Part shown: positions 41,921-53,033 of the stretch, in pieces
Layout: every line of letters begins with the position of its first letter
Position numbering within the stretch: position 1 is the first letter of the stretch
Assembly: GCF_000730605.1 (NCBI RefSeq)
Contig: NZ_BBIS01000021.1
Location: 29,306-93,305, forward strand
Length of the DNA: 64,000 nucleotides
DNA from: Pseudomonas monteilii NBRC 103158 = DSM 14164
GTDB lineage: Bacteria; Pseudomonadota; Gammaproteobacteria; Pseudomonadales; Pseudomonadaceae
Direction: 5' to 3'
Notes under the pieces: generated by a model
The model's database searches: none
What the model saw: the letters and a program-made list of their open reading frames with translations, nothing else
What the model was told of the DNA's origin: nothing
Made by a program: the position numbers and the translations under genes

Positions 41921-44506
41921 ATGGCCGATTGGCAATCCCTCGATCCCGAGGCCGCTCGCGAAGCGGAAAAATACGACAACCCTATCCCCAGCCGTGAGCT
42001 GATCCTGCAGCGCCTCGCCGACCGTGGCGAACCGGCCGCGCGTGAGGAGCTGGCGGCCGAGTTCGGTCTGTACGAAGAAGACCAGATCGAAGCCCTGCGC
42101 CGCCGCCTGCGTGCCATGGAACGTGACGGCCAGCTTATCTATACCCGGCGTGGCACTTATGCCCCGGTAGACAAGCTGGACCTGATCTGTGGTCGCGTCT
42201 CCGGCCACCGCGATGGCTTCGGCTTCCTTATTCCCGATGACGGCAGCGAAGACCTGTTCCTCAGCCCGTCGCAGATGCGCCTGGTGTTCGACGGTGACCG
42301 CGGCCTGGCCCGTGTCTCTGGCGTCGACCGCCGTGGCCGCCGCGAAGGTGTGCTGGTCGAGGTCATCTCCCGTGCCCACGAAAGCGTGGTCGGCCGTTAC
42401 TTCGAAGAAGGTGGCATTGGCTACGTAACCCCGGACAACCCGAAGATCCAGCAGGAAGTGCTGGTGACCGCCGGGCGTAACGGCGGCGCGAAGATCGGCC
42501 AGTTCGTCGAGATCAAGATCACCCACTGGCCAACCCCGCGCTTCCAGCCGCAAGGCGACGTGGTCGAGGTCATCGGCAACTACATGGCGCCGGGCATGGA
42601 AATCGACGTTGCCTTGCGCAGCTACGATATTCCGCACGTCTGGCCTGATGCTGTCGTCAAGGAAGCGCGCAAGTTCCGCTCCGAAGTCGAAGAGAAGGAC
42701 AAAGAGAAGCGCGTCGACCTGCGCCACCTGCCGTTCGTCACCATCGACGGTGAGGATGCTCGGGACTTCGACGACGCCGTCTACTGCGAACCGCTGGGCA
42801 AGCTGCGCCTGTTCTCCGGTGGCTGGCGCCTGTATGTGGCGATTGCCGACGTGTCCAGCTACGTTCGCCTGGGCTCGGCCCTGGACGTCGAGGCTCAGCA
42901 GCGCGGCAACTCGGTGTACTTCCCCGAGCGTGTAGTGCCGATGCTTCCCGAAGAGCTGTCCAACGGCCTGTGCTCGCTGAACCCGCACGTCGACCGCCTG
43001 GCCATGGTCTGTGAAATGACCATGAACAAAGCCGGCCAGATGGTCGACTACCAGTTCTATGAAGGTGTCATCCACTCCCATGCCCGCCTGACCTACAACA
43101 AGGTCAGCAGCATGCTCGAGCACGCCCGCACCCGCGAAGGCAAGGCGCTGCGCGAGGAATACAAGGAAGTCGTACCGGACCTGAAGAACCTGTACAACCT
43201 GTACAAGGTGCTGGTGGATGCCCGTCACACCCGTGGCGCCATCGACTTCGAAACCCAGGAAACCCGCATCATCTTCGGCGACCAGCGCAAGATCGCGGAA
43301 ATCCGCCCGACCGTGCGCAACGATGCCCACAAGCTGATCGAGGAATGCATGCTGGCGGCCAACGTGGCCACCGCCGAGTTCCTGCAAAAGCACGGCGTGC
43401 CAGCCCTGTATCGCGTTCACGACGGCCCGCCGCCGGAGCGCCTGGAAAAGCTGCGCGCGTTCCTCGGTGAGCTGGGCCTGAGCCTGCACAAAGGCAAGGA
43501 CCCTTCGCCGAAGGATTACCAGGCCCTGCTGGCAAGCATCGCCGGGCGCCCGGACTTCCACCTGATCCAGACCGTGATGCTGCGTTCGCTGAGCCAGGCC
43601 GTGTACAGCACCGAGAACAATGGTCACTTCGGCCTGAACTACGAGGCGTACACCCACTTCACCTCGCCGATCCGCCGTTACCCGGACCTGCTGGTACACC
43701 GCGCCATCCGCAGCATCATCCGTTCCAAGGTGGATACCCCGCACGTCAAGCGTGCTGGCGCCATGAGCATTCCCAAGGCGCGTATCTACCCGTACGACGA
43801 GAACACCCTGGAGCAACTCGGCGAGCAGTGCTCGATGACCGAGCGCCGGGCCGACGAAGCCACCCGTGACGTGGTGAACTGGCTCAAGTGCGAGTTCATG
43901 AAGGATCGCGTGGGCGAGACCTTCCCGGGTGTGATCACCGCCGTGACCGGTTTCGGCCTGTTCGTCGAGCTGACCGACATTTACGTAGAGGGCCTGGTGC
44001 ACGTCAGTGCGCTGCCGGGCGACTACTACCACTTCGACCCTGTGCACCACCGTCTGTCGGGCGAGCGCACCGGGCGCAGCTTCCGCCTGGGCGACACCAT
44101 CGAAGTCAAGGTCATGCGTGTTGACCTGGACGAGCGCAAGATCGACTTCGAGGTGTCGGAAAAAACCCTCGCCGCACCGATCGGCCGCAAGCAGCGCGGC
44201 GCCGCGCCAGCAGCCGACAAGGTTGAACAGCAGCCGGTAACCGAAGCGAAAGCCACGCCTAAACCGCGTAGCCGCAAGAGCGAAACCGCCGAGGCGTACT
44301 TCCCGAAAGACGCCGTGCAGCGTAACGCCGAAGTGCGCAAGAGCCGCGAAATGAAGAAGGCGCTGATGAGCGAGGCACGCAGTGGCGGCCATGCCAGCAG
44401 CAAGTCGGACAAAGGTGGCAAGGCCTCCGGTTCCGGCAAGCCGACCAAGCACCGTAAAGGCCCGCCGAAGTCCGGTGCGCCACGCAAGAGCAAGAGCAAG
44501 TCATGA
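41921..44506 (+). CDS. rnr: Ribonuclease R
   Basis: An 861-residue 3'-5' exoribonuclease able to degrade structured RNA. Order: N-terminal winged helix (about 20-85), cold-shock domains (about 85-240), the RNB catalytic domain with aspartates in DGEDARDFDDAVY near residue 280, an S1 domain (VGETFPGVITAVTGFGLFVEL, about 660-745), and a Lys/Arg/Ser-rich tail. A site AAGGTGA lies 11 bases before ATG 41921. It overlaps rlmB by four bases (ATGA), the same pairing as in E. coli. Confidence 0.97.
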   Translation: MADWQSLDPEAAREAEKYDNPIPSRELILQRLADRGEPAAREELAAEFGLYEEDQIEALRRRLRAMERDGQLIYTRRGTYAPVDKLDLICGRVSGHRDGFGFLIPDDGSEDLFLSPSQMRLVFDGDRGLARVSGVDRRGRREGVLVEVISRAHESVVGRYFEEGGIGYVTPDNPKIQQEVLVTAGRNGGAKIGQFVEIKITHWPTPRFQPQGDVVEVIGNYMAPGMEIDVALRSYDIPHVWPDAVVKEARKFRSEVEEKDKEKRVDLRHLPFVTIDGEDARDFDDAVYCEPLGKLRLFSGGWRLYVAIADVSSYVRLGSALDVEAQQRGNSVYFPERVVPMLPEELSNGLCSLNPHVDRLAMVCEMTMNKAGQMVDYQFYEGVIHSHARLTYNKVSSMLEHARTREGKALREEYKEVVPDLKNLYNLYKVLVDARHTRGAIDFETQETRIIFGDQRKIAEIRPTVRNDAHKLIEECMLAANVATAEFLQKHGVPALYRVHDGPPPERLEKLRAFLGELGLSLHKGKDPSPKDYQALLASIAGRPDFHLIQTVMLRSLSQAVYSTENNGHFGLNYEAYTHFTSPIRRYPDLLVHRAIRSIIRSKVDTPHVKRAGAMSIPKARIYPYDENTLEQLGEQCSMTERRADEATRDVVNWLKCEFMKDRVGETFPGVITAVTGFGLFVELTDIYVEGLVHVSALPGDYYHFDPVHHRLSGERTGRSFRLGDTIEVKVMRVDLDERKIDFEVSEKTLAAPIGRKQRGAAPAADKVEQQPVTEAKATPKPRSRKSETAEAYFPKDAVQRNAEVRKSREMKKALMSEARSGGHASSKSDKGGKASGSGKPTKHRKGPPKSGAPRKSKSKS

Positions 44507-45249
44507 GTCAGCTGGAAAAGATCTACGGCGTGCACGCCGTGCAGGCATTGCTGAAGCACCATCCGAAGCGCGTCAAGCAGATCTGGCTGTCGGAAGGGCG
44601 CAGCGAGCCACGCCTGGAAACCTTGCTGGCGCTGGCGGCGGAAAACCGCGTGCCGGTCGGTCAGGCCGAGCGCCGTGAGCTGGATGCCTGGGTAGAAGGT
44701 GTGCATCAGGGCGTGGTCGCCGAGGTCAGCCCAAGCCAGGTATGGGGCGAGTTGATGCTCGAAGAGTTGCTTGAGCGCACCGAAACGCCGCCGCTGATCC
44801 TGGTGCTGGACGGTGTGACCGACCCGCATAACCTCGGCGCGTGCCTGCGCACGGCCGATGCGGCGGGTGCCACGGCTGTGATCGTGCCCAAGGACAAGTC
44901 GGCCACCCTGACGCCGGTTGTGCGCAAGGTGGCCTGCGGTGCGGCAGAGGTGATCCCGCTGGTGGCCGTGACCAACCTGGCGCGTACGCTGGAGAAGCTG
45001 CAGCAGCGTGGCCTGTGGGTGGTGGGCACTGCCGGCGAGGCCGAGCAGGAGATCTACCAGCAGGACCTGACCGGGCCACTGGTGATGATCATGGGCGCGG
45101 AAGGCAAGGGCATGCGCCGGTTGACCCGTGAACATTGCGACTTCCTGGTGAAGTTGCCGATGGGCGGCAGCGTCAGCAGCCTGAACGTTTCGGTAGCGAC
45201 CGGGGTTTGCCTGTTCGAAGCGGTGCGCCAGCGGCAAGCCAAGCGCTGA
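44503..45249 (+). CDS. rlmB: 23S rRNA (guanosine-2'-O)-methyltransferase RlmB
   Basis: A 248-residue SpoU-type knotted methyltransferase modifying G2251 of 23S rRNA. The three SpoU motifs are NLGACLRTADAAGATAVI, MGAEGKGMRRL and SLNVSVATGVCLFE, preceded by the substrate-binding domain (KIYGVHAVQALL). It starts inside the rnr stop and ends in a 307-base gap with a REP pair and the ribosomal promoter. Confidence 0.97.
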   Translation: MSQLEKIYGVHAVQALLKHHPKRVKQIWLSEGRSEPRLETLLALAAENRVPVGQAERRELDAWVEGVHQGVVAEVSPSQVWGELMLEELLERTETPPLILVLDGVTDPHNLGACLRTADAAGATAVIVPKDKSATLTPVVRKVACGAAEVIPLVAVTNLARTLEKLQQRGLWVVGTAGEAEQEIYQQDLTGPLVMIMGAEGKGMRRLTREHCDFLVKLPMGGSVSSLNVSVATGVCLFEAVRQRQAKR

Positions 45250-45260
45250 TCGCGTAAGCC

Positions 45261-45363
45261 TGTTCCGGCCTCTTCGCGGGTAAACCCGCTCCCACAGGAT
45301 TTTCACTGTCTTCAAGGCTGTGGGATCCCTGCGGGAGCGGGTTTACCCGCGAAAGGGCCGGTA
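45261..45363. repeat. Inverted REP pair (BIME-like) after rlmB
   Basis: Two REP-like units, about 45261-45299 and 45320-45363, are in opposite orientation with CGCGGGTAAACCCGCTCCCACAGG in one and its near complement in the other. The left part of the 307-base gap is this repeat; the right part is the rpsF promoter and leader. Confidence 0.85.
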
Positions 45364-45407
45364 GCCTGAGAATATGTTTCAGGCTGTTCAAATATTCACC
45401 AATCTCC

Positions 45408-45436
45408 TTGCTTGTACGCCCCGCCTTCTCTACAAT
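45408..45436 (+). promoter_or_regulatory. Promoter of the rpsF-rpsR-rplI operon
   Basis: TTGCTT, 17 bases, TACAAT, followed by GCGCCCC. The leader to the rpsF ATG is about 115 bases and has a short AGGC/GCCT hairpin near 45457-45472. In many bacteria S6:S18 represses its own leader; I could not identify that motif with confidence here. Confidence 0.75.
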
Positions 45437-45556
45437 TGCGCCCCTTGCCGAGCTGGCAGGCGCTCATGTGCCTCCCCTCCGTGCAAGACATACAGTGTCA
45501 TTCACTCCTTGTCTGACCAGATTTCCTGGCAGACTACTAACCCGTAAGGAGCATTC

Positions 45557-45982
45557 ATGCGTCATTACGAAATCATCTTCCTGGTTCACCCGGACCAGAG
45601 CGAACAAGTCGGCGGCATGGTTGAGCGTTACACCAAGCTGATCGAAGAAGATGGTGGCAAAATCCACCGCCTGGAAGACTGGGGCCGTCGTCAACTGGCC
45701 TACGCAATCAACAATGTTCACAAGGCTCACTACGTGATGCTGAACGTTGAGTGCACCGGCAAGGCCCTGGCCGAGCTGGAAGACAACTTCCGCTACAACG
45801 ATGCCGTTATCCGTAACCTGGTCATCCGTCGCGACGAAGCCGTTACCGGCCAGTCCGAGATGCTGAAGGCTGAAGAGAACCGCAGCGAGCGCCGTGAGCG
45901 TCGCGAGCGTCCTGAGCATGCTGACTCCGCCGAAGGCGACGACAGCAATGACAGCGACTCCAGCGATAACGCTGACGAGTAA
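45557..45982 (+). CDS. rpsF: 30S ribosomal protein S6
   Basis: A 141-residue protein that binds S18 and 16S rRNA. The core [17 protein letters not shown] and [13 protein letters not shown] segments are typical. The C-terminal 40 residues are an Arg/Glu then Asp/Ser-rich tail (ERREREERPEH-like, then [14 protein letters not shown]), the substrate for RimK-type glutamate addition in some bacteria. TAAGGAG precedes the ATG. Confidence 0.97.
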   Translation: MRHYEIIFLVHPDQSEQVGGMVERYTKLIEEDGGKIHRLEDWGRRQLAYAINNVHKAHYVMLNVECTGKALAELEDNFRYNDAVIRNLVIRRDEAVTGQSEMLKAEENRSERRERRERPEHADSAEGDDSNDSDSSDNADE

Positions 45983-46010
45983 TCCACGGACCTTTAGAGG
46001 AGCCTATTAA

Positions 46011-46241
46011 ATGGCACGTTTCTTCCGTCGTCGTAAATTCTGCCGCTTCACTGCTGAAGACGTGAAAGAGATCGACTTCAAAGATCTCAACACCCTGAAA
46101 GCTTACGTATCCGAAACCGGCAAGATCGTTCCAAGCCGTATCACCGGTACCAAAGCTCGTTATCAGCGTCAGCTGGCTACCGCTATCAAGCGCGCCCGCT
46201 TCCTGGCCCTGCTGCCCTACACCGACAGCCACGGCCGCTGA
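46011..46241 (+). CDS. rpsR: 30S ribosomal protein S18
   Basis: A 76-residue basic protein ([19 protein letters not shown]) that forms a heterodimer with S6 on the platform of the 30S subunit. It lies 28 bases after rpsF with an AGGAG site. Confidence 0.98.
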   Translation: MARFFRRRKFCRFTAEDVKEIDFKDLNTLKAYVSETGKIVPSRITGTKARYQRQLATAIKRARFLALLPYTDSHGR

Positions 46242-46274
46242 GACCGGGTCGTCGACAAGCAGTAAGGGATTAGC

Positions 46275-47138
46275 ATGCGAGCGTTAGCAAGTTTCATCAT
46301 GCGCGGTCGTGTGCAGGCCACCCTGGTGGTGGTCATCAGCGCGGTACTGCCGCTGCTGTTCTGGTTGAGTGCCGCTGCCAGCAGCCTTGTGCTGCTGCGG
46401 CGTGGGTTCAAGGATGCTACAACGGTCATCGTCGGCGGCCTGCTGGCCGGGCTGGCCGTGTGGGTCATGGGCGATCCCATCACCTTTCTGGTGATTGCGG
46501 GTGCCCTGGCCCTGGCCGCCATGCTGCGTGCCGAGCATCCCTGGAGCCGGGTGTTGCTGGCCAGTGCCGTGTTCGCCGTGGCGTTTAGCCTCGTGCTTGA
46601 TCTGGCGCTGGCGCAAACCTTCGATGTGCTGGCCAAGGCGTTTGCCGAAGCCATGCCGAAAATCGAAGGGCAACCGGTGCTCTCCGGTGAGCTGATCCGC
46701 CCTGTGCTGGTCGCTTCCACAGCAGTGACGGTGCAATTGTTCAGTGTGTTGGCGTTAATGCTGGCGCGCTACTGGCAGGCAGCGTTGTACAACCCTGGAG
46801 GCTTCGGTCGCGAGTTTCGCGAACTGAAGTTGCCGAAACAGACCATGGCGGTCTTGGTGGCAGTGATGGTGGTGGCGCCGTTTATCGGCCCGCAGTTCAT
46901 CATCCTGGCATCGGCTTCCAGCCTGGTTCTGGTGCTGGCCGGCATCGCCTTGATGCACGGGCTGGTGGCACAGGGTCGACTGGCCGGTTTCTGGCTGGTG
47001 GGTATGTACGTGACGCTGCCGCTGATCATGCAGCTGATTTATCCGTTGCTGGTGGTTTTGGCCATTGTCGACAGCCTGATTGATTTTCGCGGTCGCAAGT
47101 CCCCCAAGGGGAATGACTCCGCGAACGGTGAAGGTTAA
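46275..47138 (+). CDS. DUF2232 (YybS-like) membrane protein
   Basis: This 287-residue protein has seven or eight membrane helices and no recognisable catalytic motif, matching the DUF2232/YybS group. It is inserted between rpsR and rplI, which are adjacent in E. coli aside from small genes; the arrangement is common in Pseudomonas. Function unknown. The ATG follows the rpsR stop by 33 bases and rplI follows after 20. Confidence 0.8.
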
Positions 47139-47158
47139 AAGTTAAGAGGTTTTACCAA

Positions 47159-47605
47159 ATGGAACTGATCCTGCTGGAAAAAGTCGCTAACCTGGGCAAC
47201 CTGGGCGACAAAGTAAAAGTTAAGGCTGGTTACGGCCGTAACTTCCTGCTGCCATTCGGCAAGGCCACCGTTGCCAACGCCGCCAACCTGGCTGCGTTCG
47301 AAGAGCGTCGCGCCGAGCTGGAAAAAGCAGCCGCTGACAAGAAAGCTTCGGCTGAAAGCCGCGCTGCCCAACTGGCCGAGCTGGAAGTGACCATCACTGC
47401 CACCGCTGGCGACGAAGGCAAGCTGTTCGGTTCGATCGGCACCCACGACATCGCTGACGCCCTGACCGCCTCCGGCGTTGAAGTGGCCAAAGCTGAAGTT
47501 CGTCTGCCGAACGGCACCATCCGTCAGGTTGGCGAATACGACGTAGCCGTGCACCTGCACAGCGACGTTGAAGCCACCGTACGCGTGGTTGTCGTAGCTG
47601 CCTAA
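47159..47605 (+). CDS. rplI: 50S ribosomal protein L9
   Basis: A 148-residue protein of the large subunit, two globular domains joined by a long helix. The N-terminal [22 protein letters not shown] with [13 protein letters not shown] is characteristic. It ends the ribosomal operon; terminator hairpins follow before dnaB. Confidence 0.98.
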
Positions 47606-47650
47606 GCTGCGCTGACTGGCTGGCTCCTTGCGAGCCAGGCGGTTAACATC

Positions 47651-47693
47651 GGGCACGGTCCTGTTTTCGACAGGCCGTGCCCTTTGTCTTTTT
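47651..47693 (+). terminator. Terminator between rplI and dnaB
   Basis: GGGCACGG.CCTG paired with CAGG.CCGTGCCC and followed by TTTGTCTTTTT. A smaller CTGGCTC/GAGCCAG hairpin lies at 47620-47638. dnaB begins only 26 bases later, so its own promoter would have to overlap this element or depend on read-through. Confidence 0.85.
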
Positions 47694-47718
47694 CATCCTC
47701 CAGAATTCTTTCGTGGCC

Positions 47719-49116
47719 ATGAACGAGATCACCACCTCCGAACAGCTAGACCTGCAAACCGCAGCCCTGAAGGTGCCGCCGCATTCCATCGAGGCCGAAC
47801 AGGCCGTGCTCGGTGGCCTGATGCTGGACAACAACGCCTGGGAGCGTGTGCTGGATCAGGTGTCGGATGGCGACTTCTACCGGCATGACCACCGCCTGAT
47901 CTTCCGTGCCGTGCACAAGTTGGCCGACGCCAACCAGCCATTCGACGTGGTGACCCTGCACGAGCAACTGGATAAAGAAGGCCTCTCATCGCAAATCGGC
48001 GGCCTGGCGTACCTGGCCGAGCTGGCCAAGAACACCCCGTCGGTGGCCAACATCAAGGCCTATGCCGCGATCATTCGCGAGCGGGCCACGTTGCGCCAAC
48101 TGATCAGCATCAGTACCGACATCGCCGACAACGCCTTCAACCCGCAGGGGCGTAACGCCGAAGAAATCCTCGACGATGCCGAACGGCAGATCTTCCAGAT
48201 CGCCGAGGCGCGGCCGAAAACCGGCGGCCCGGTCGGCGTCAACGAACTGTTGACCATGGCCATCGACCGTATCGATACGCTGTTCAACTCCGACAGCGAT
48301 ATCACCGGCGTGTCCACCGGCTTTACCGACCTGGATGAAAAAACCAGTGGCCTGCAGGCTGCCGACCTGATCATCGTCGCGGGCCGTCCGTCGATGGGTA
48401 AAACCACCTTCGCCATGAACCTGGTGGAAAATGCCGTGCTGCGTACCGACAAGGCGGTGCTGGTGTTCTCCCTCGAGATGCCAGGCGAATCGCTGATCAT
48501 GCGTATGCTTTCGTCGCTGGGCCGTATCGACCAGACCAAGGTGCGTTCCGGCCAGCTGGACGACGATGACTGGCCGCGCCTGACCTCGGCGGTGAACCTG
48601 CTCAACGACCGCAAGCTGTTCATCGACGATACCGCCGGTATTAGCCCCTCGGAAATGCGCGCCCGTACCCGTCGGCTGGCCCGTGAGCATGGCGAAATTG
48701 CCATGATCATGGTCGACTACCTGCAGTTGATGCAGATTCCGGGGTCGGCCGGCGACAACCGGACCAACGAAATTTCCGAGATCTCCCGCTCGCTCAAGGC
48801 CCTGGCCAAGGAATTCAACTGCCCGGTCATCGCCCTCTCGCAGCTGAACCGCTCCCTGGAACAGCGCCCGAACAAACGCCCGGTGAACTCCGACTTGCGT
48901 GAATCTGGTGCAATCGAGCAGGACGCCGACGTGATCATGTTCGTGTACCGCGACGAGGTGTACCACCCCGAGACCGAGCACAAGGGCGTGGCCGAAATCA
49001 TCATCGGTAAGCAGCGTAACGGCCCCATCGGCTTCGTACGCCTGGCGTTCATCGGCAAGTACACCCGCTTCGAGAACCTCGCGCCGGGTATGTACAACTT
49101 CGACGACGACGAATAA
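47719..49116 (+). CDS. dnaB: Replicative DNA helicase DnaB
   Basis: A 465-residue hexameric helicase. The N-terminal DnaG-interaction domain (AEQAVLGGLMLDN) and the RecA-like domain with Walker A GRPSMGKTT near residue 215 and Walker B MIMVDYLQLM near 335 are intact; no intein. ATG 47719 gives the MNEITTSEQ start; a GTG six bases upstream is an alternative. Confidence 0.97.
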   Translation: MNEITTSEQLDLQTAALKVPPHSIEAEQAVLGGLMLDNNAWERVLDQVSDGDFYRHDHRLIFRAVHKLADANQPFDVVTLHEQLDKEGLSSQIGGLAYLAELAKNTPSVANIKAYAAIIRERATLRQLISISTDIADNAFNPQGRNAEEILDDAERQIFQIAEARPKTGGPVGVNELLTMAIDRIDTLFNSDSDITGVSTGFTDLDEKTSGLQAADLIIVAGRPSMGKTTFAMNLVENAVLRTDKAVLVFSLEMPGESLIMRMLSSLGRIDQTKVRSGQLDDDDWPRLTSAVNLLNDRKLFIDDTAGISPSEMRARTRRLAREHGEIAMIMVDYLQLMQIPGSAGDNRTNEISEISRSLKALAKEFNCPVIALSQLNRSLEQRPNKRPVNSDLRESGAIEQDADVIMFVYRDEVYHPETEHKGVAEIIIGKQRNGPIGFVRLAFIGKYTRFENLAPGMYNFDDDE

Positions 49117-49130
49117 AGGCGAACTCAGCA

Positions 49131-49164
49131 ACCTGTGGGGGCGGGCAGACCCGCTCCCATAGGG
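49131..49164. repeat. REP-like element before ygiQ
   Basis: GGGGGCGGG/CCCGCTCCC arms with a CAGA loop, with flanking CCTGTG and CATAGGGG. Confidence 0.7.
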
Positions 49165-49269
49165 GTCGCCATGCTCCCAATGAATCCGACAACCACCGTC
49201 GGATTTGGTCAAAATTTGTGCTATATTCCGCGCCCGCGATTTCCCTGCACACCAGAACCGGTCACTGAC

Positions 49270-51570
<2,301 letters not shown>

Positions 51571-51578
51571 TTGATGAA

Positions 51579-51605
51579 TTTCGGGGCTGCAAATCAGCCC
51601 CGAAA
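51579..51605. terminator. Bidirectional terminator ygiQ / LOG gene
   Basis: Perfect 11-base stem TTTCGGGGCTG/CAGCCCCGAAA with a five-base loop between convergent genes. Confidence 0.85.
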
Positions 51606-51613
51606 TCTCAAGG

Positions 51614-52201
51614 TCAATCAGGCTTCTTGTCGACCCACTTCGGCGCCACCGGCGCAATGAAGCTGTCCATGCCATCCAGCAGTTCATCCGGCTGCTGCGC
51701 CAGCAGCAACATCGCCCGATGTTGCTGCCGCACAAAGCCTTCTTCGACGATATGGTCGAGGAACCCGCCCAGCTTGTCGTAGAAGCCGTTCACATCGAGC
51801 AGCCCCAGCGGCTTGGCGTGATAGCCCAGTTGCCCCCAGGTCCATACCTCGAACAATTCTTCCAGCGTACCCAGCCCACCCGGCAAGGCGATGAAGGCAT
51901 CGCTCAGCTCGGCCATGCGTGCCTTGCGCGCGTGCATGCCATCGACCACTTCCAGGCGCGTCAGGCCTTTGTGGCCGACTTCAGCGTCCAGCAGGCTTTG
52001 CGGGATGATGCCGACCACCTCGCCACCTGCTGCCATGGCCGCGTCGGCCACCACGCCCATCAGGCCCACGGCGCCGCCGCCATACACCAGGGTCAGCCCA
52101 CGGCGGGCAATGGCCTGGCCGAGCGCGACGGCAGCTTCACGGTAAGCAGGGTTGGCGCCAATGCTGGCACCACAGAACACACAAACGGAACGTACGGGCA
52201 T
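51614..52201 (-). CDS. LOG family nucleotide 5'-monophosphate nucleosidase (TIGR00730)
   Basis: A 195-residue protein of the 'lonely guy' family. The motif PGGLGTLEE (residues about 108-116) and the arginine of HARKARM are the nucleotide-binding and catalytic elements. Family members release adenine or cytokinin bases from nucleoside monophosphates, and others degrade purine nucleotides. In Pseudomonas the natural substrate is uncertain. AGGAG precedes the ATG. A small reading frame lies 64 bases upstream on the same strand. Confidence 0.9.
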   Translation of the reverse strand: MPVRSVCVFCGASIGANPAYREAAVALGQAIARRGLTLVYGGGAVGLMGVVADAAMAAGGEVVGIIPQSLLDAEVGHKGLTRLEVVDGMHARKARMAELSDAFIALPGGLGTLEELFEVWTWGQLGYHAKPLGLLDVNGFYDKLGGFLDHIVEEGFVRQQHRAMLLLAQQPDELLDGMDSFIAPVAPKWVDKKPD

Positions 52202-52265
52202 TGCTCATCTCCTGTCACTCAGGTGCACAGGGTACGGCGCATGCCCGTTGCTTCCAAGGCCGCGT

Positions 52266-52355
52266 TCATTCCGGGCGGGAGAATTCGCAGATGGCGCCGG
52301 TAGCCCCGTGGGCATAGGCGGCGAGCAGGCTATTGAGGAAGGCAGAGATGGGCAT
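52266..52355 (-). CDS. Candidate 29-residue small protein upstream of the LOG gene
   Basis: The frame reads MPISAFLNSLLAAYAHG... and ends ...CEFSRPE before TGA. It has an AGGAG site nine bases upstream of ATG. The N-terminal two thirds are amphipathic, with an internal Ala/Gly-rich part. It is in the 346-base gap between the LOG gene and azu and could be a leader peptide or an independent small protein. Nothing recognisable by family. A terminator-like hairpin (52399-52417) and a palindrome (52425-52434) lie upstream on the same strand. Confidence 0.5.
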   Translation of the reverse strand: MPISAFLNSLLAAYAHGATGAICEFSRPE

Positions 52356-52398
52356 TTGGTATTGCTCCTAAATGAGAGGTTGTCCCATCGTCTAATAA

Positions 52399-52417
52399 AA
52401 GGGCATGATGTGCCCTT
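52399..52417 (-). terminator. Terminator-like hairpin upstream of the small frame
   Basis: On the minus strand AAGGGCA, a five-base loop, TGCCCTT is followed by TTATTAG. It lies between the palindrome and the small frame, so it may attenuate transcription into it and into the LOG gene; no alternative antiterminator stem could be established. Confidence 0.5.
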
Positions 52418-52424
52418 AGATTGG

Positions 52425-52434
52425 TTGTATACAA
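52425..52434. promoter_or_regulatory. TTGTATACAA palindromic operator candidate
   Basis: A perfect 10-base palindrome, partly extended by GG...CC flanks. Operators of FadR-type GntR regulators often have a (T)TGTATACA(A) centre; this is an association from memory, not a search. Confidence 0.45.
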
Positions 52435-52474
52435 TCCATTGAACAATTCTACTGGCTGGCCTCTTGACACCCCC

Positions 52475-52488
52475 TTGACCCATATCAG
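52475..52488 (+). promoter_or_regulatory. ANR/FNR-like box before azurin
   Basis: TTGAC-CCAT-ATCAG matches 8 of 10 fixed positions of TTGAT-N4-ATCAA. It lies about 63 bases before the ATG; centred at -41.5 it would put the start near 52523 and give a short leader. Azurin of P. aeruginosa is known to be ANR-controlled. Confidence 0.6.
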
Positions 52489-52550
52489 CAAGGGGCTGAA
52501 CGGTTTCAGGCAGTCTCGCAATTGATAAAACCCTGCCAAGGAGATTCATG

Positions 52551-53000
52551 ATGTTTGCGAAAGCTGTAGCGGTATCCCTGCTGACCCTCGCCAGCGCCTC
52601 TGTCTTCGCCGCCGAGTGCTCGGTAACTGTCGACTCGACCGACCAGATGTCCTTCAACACCAAGGAAATCACCGTCGACAAGAGCTGCAAGGAATTCACC
52701 GTCAAACTGACCCACTCGGGCAACCTGCCGAAGAACGTGATGGGCCACAATCTGGTGATCAGCAAGACTGCCGACATGCAGGGCATTGCTACCGAAGGCA
52801 TGAGCCAGGGCCTGGACAAGGACTACATCAAGGCTGACAACGCCGCGATCATCGCTCACACCAAGATGATCGGTGCGCCTGAGAAAGAAACCGAAGTGAA
52901 GTTTGACGCTACCAAGCTGGAAGCCGGTGGTGACTACAGCTTCTTCTGCACCTTCCCGGGCCACATCTCGATGATGAAGGGCAAGGTCGTCGTCAAGTAA
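52551..53000 (+). CDS. azu: Azurin (type 1 blue copper protein)
   Basis: A 149-residue precursor: a signal peptide ([20 protein letters not shown]) followed by a 129-residue mature electron-transfer protein. The copper ligands are His46 (VMGHN), Cys113, His118 and Met122 ([11 protein letters not shown]); compared with P. aeruginosa the last three are shifted by a one-residue insertion. Cys3-Cys26 can form the disulfide. ATG 52551, rather than 52548, is better spaced (seven bases) from AAGGAG. An ANR-like box lies upstream. Confidence 0.96.
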   Translation: MFAKAVAVSLLTLASASVFAAECSVTVDSTDQMSFNTKEITVDKSCKEFTVKLTHSGNLPKNVMGHNLVISKTADMQGIATEGMSQGLDKDYIKADNAAIIAHTKMIGAPEKETEVKFDATKLEAGGDYSFFCTFPGHISMMKGKVVVK

Positions 53001-53005
53001 GCGGG

Positions 53006-53030
53006 TAAGGGGCCGCAAGGCGGCCCCTTA
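53006..53030. terminator. Bidirectional terminator azu / nadE
   Basis: TAAGGGGCCGC/GCGGCCCCTTA with an AAG loop, five bases after azu, between convergent genes. Confidence 0.88.
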
Positions 53031-53033
53031 GCT

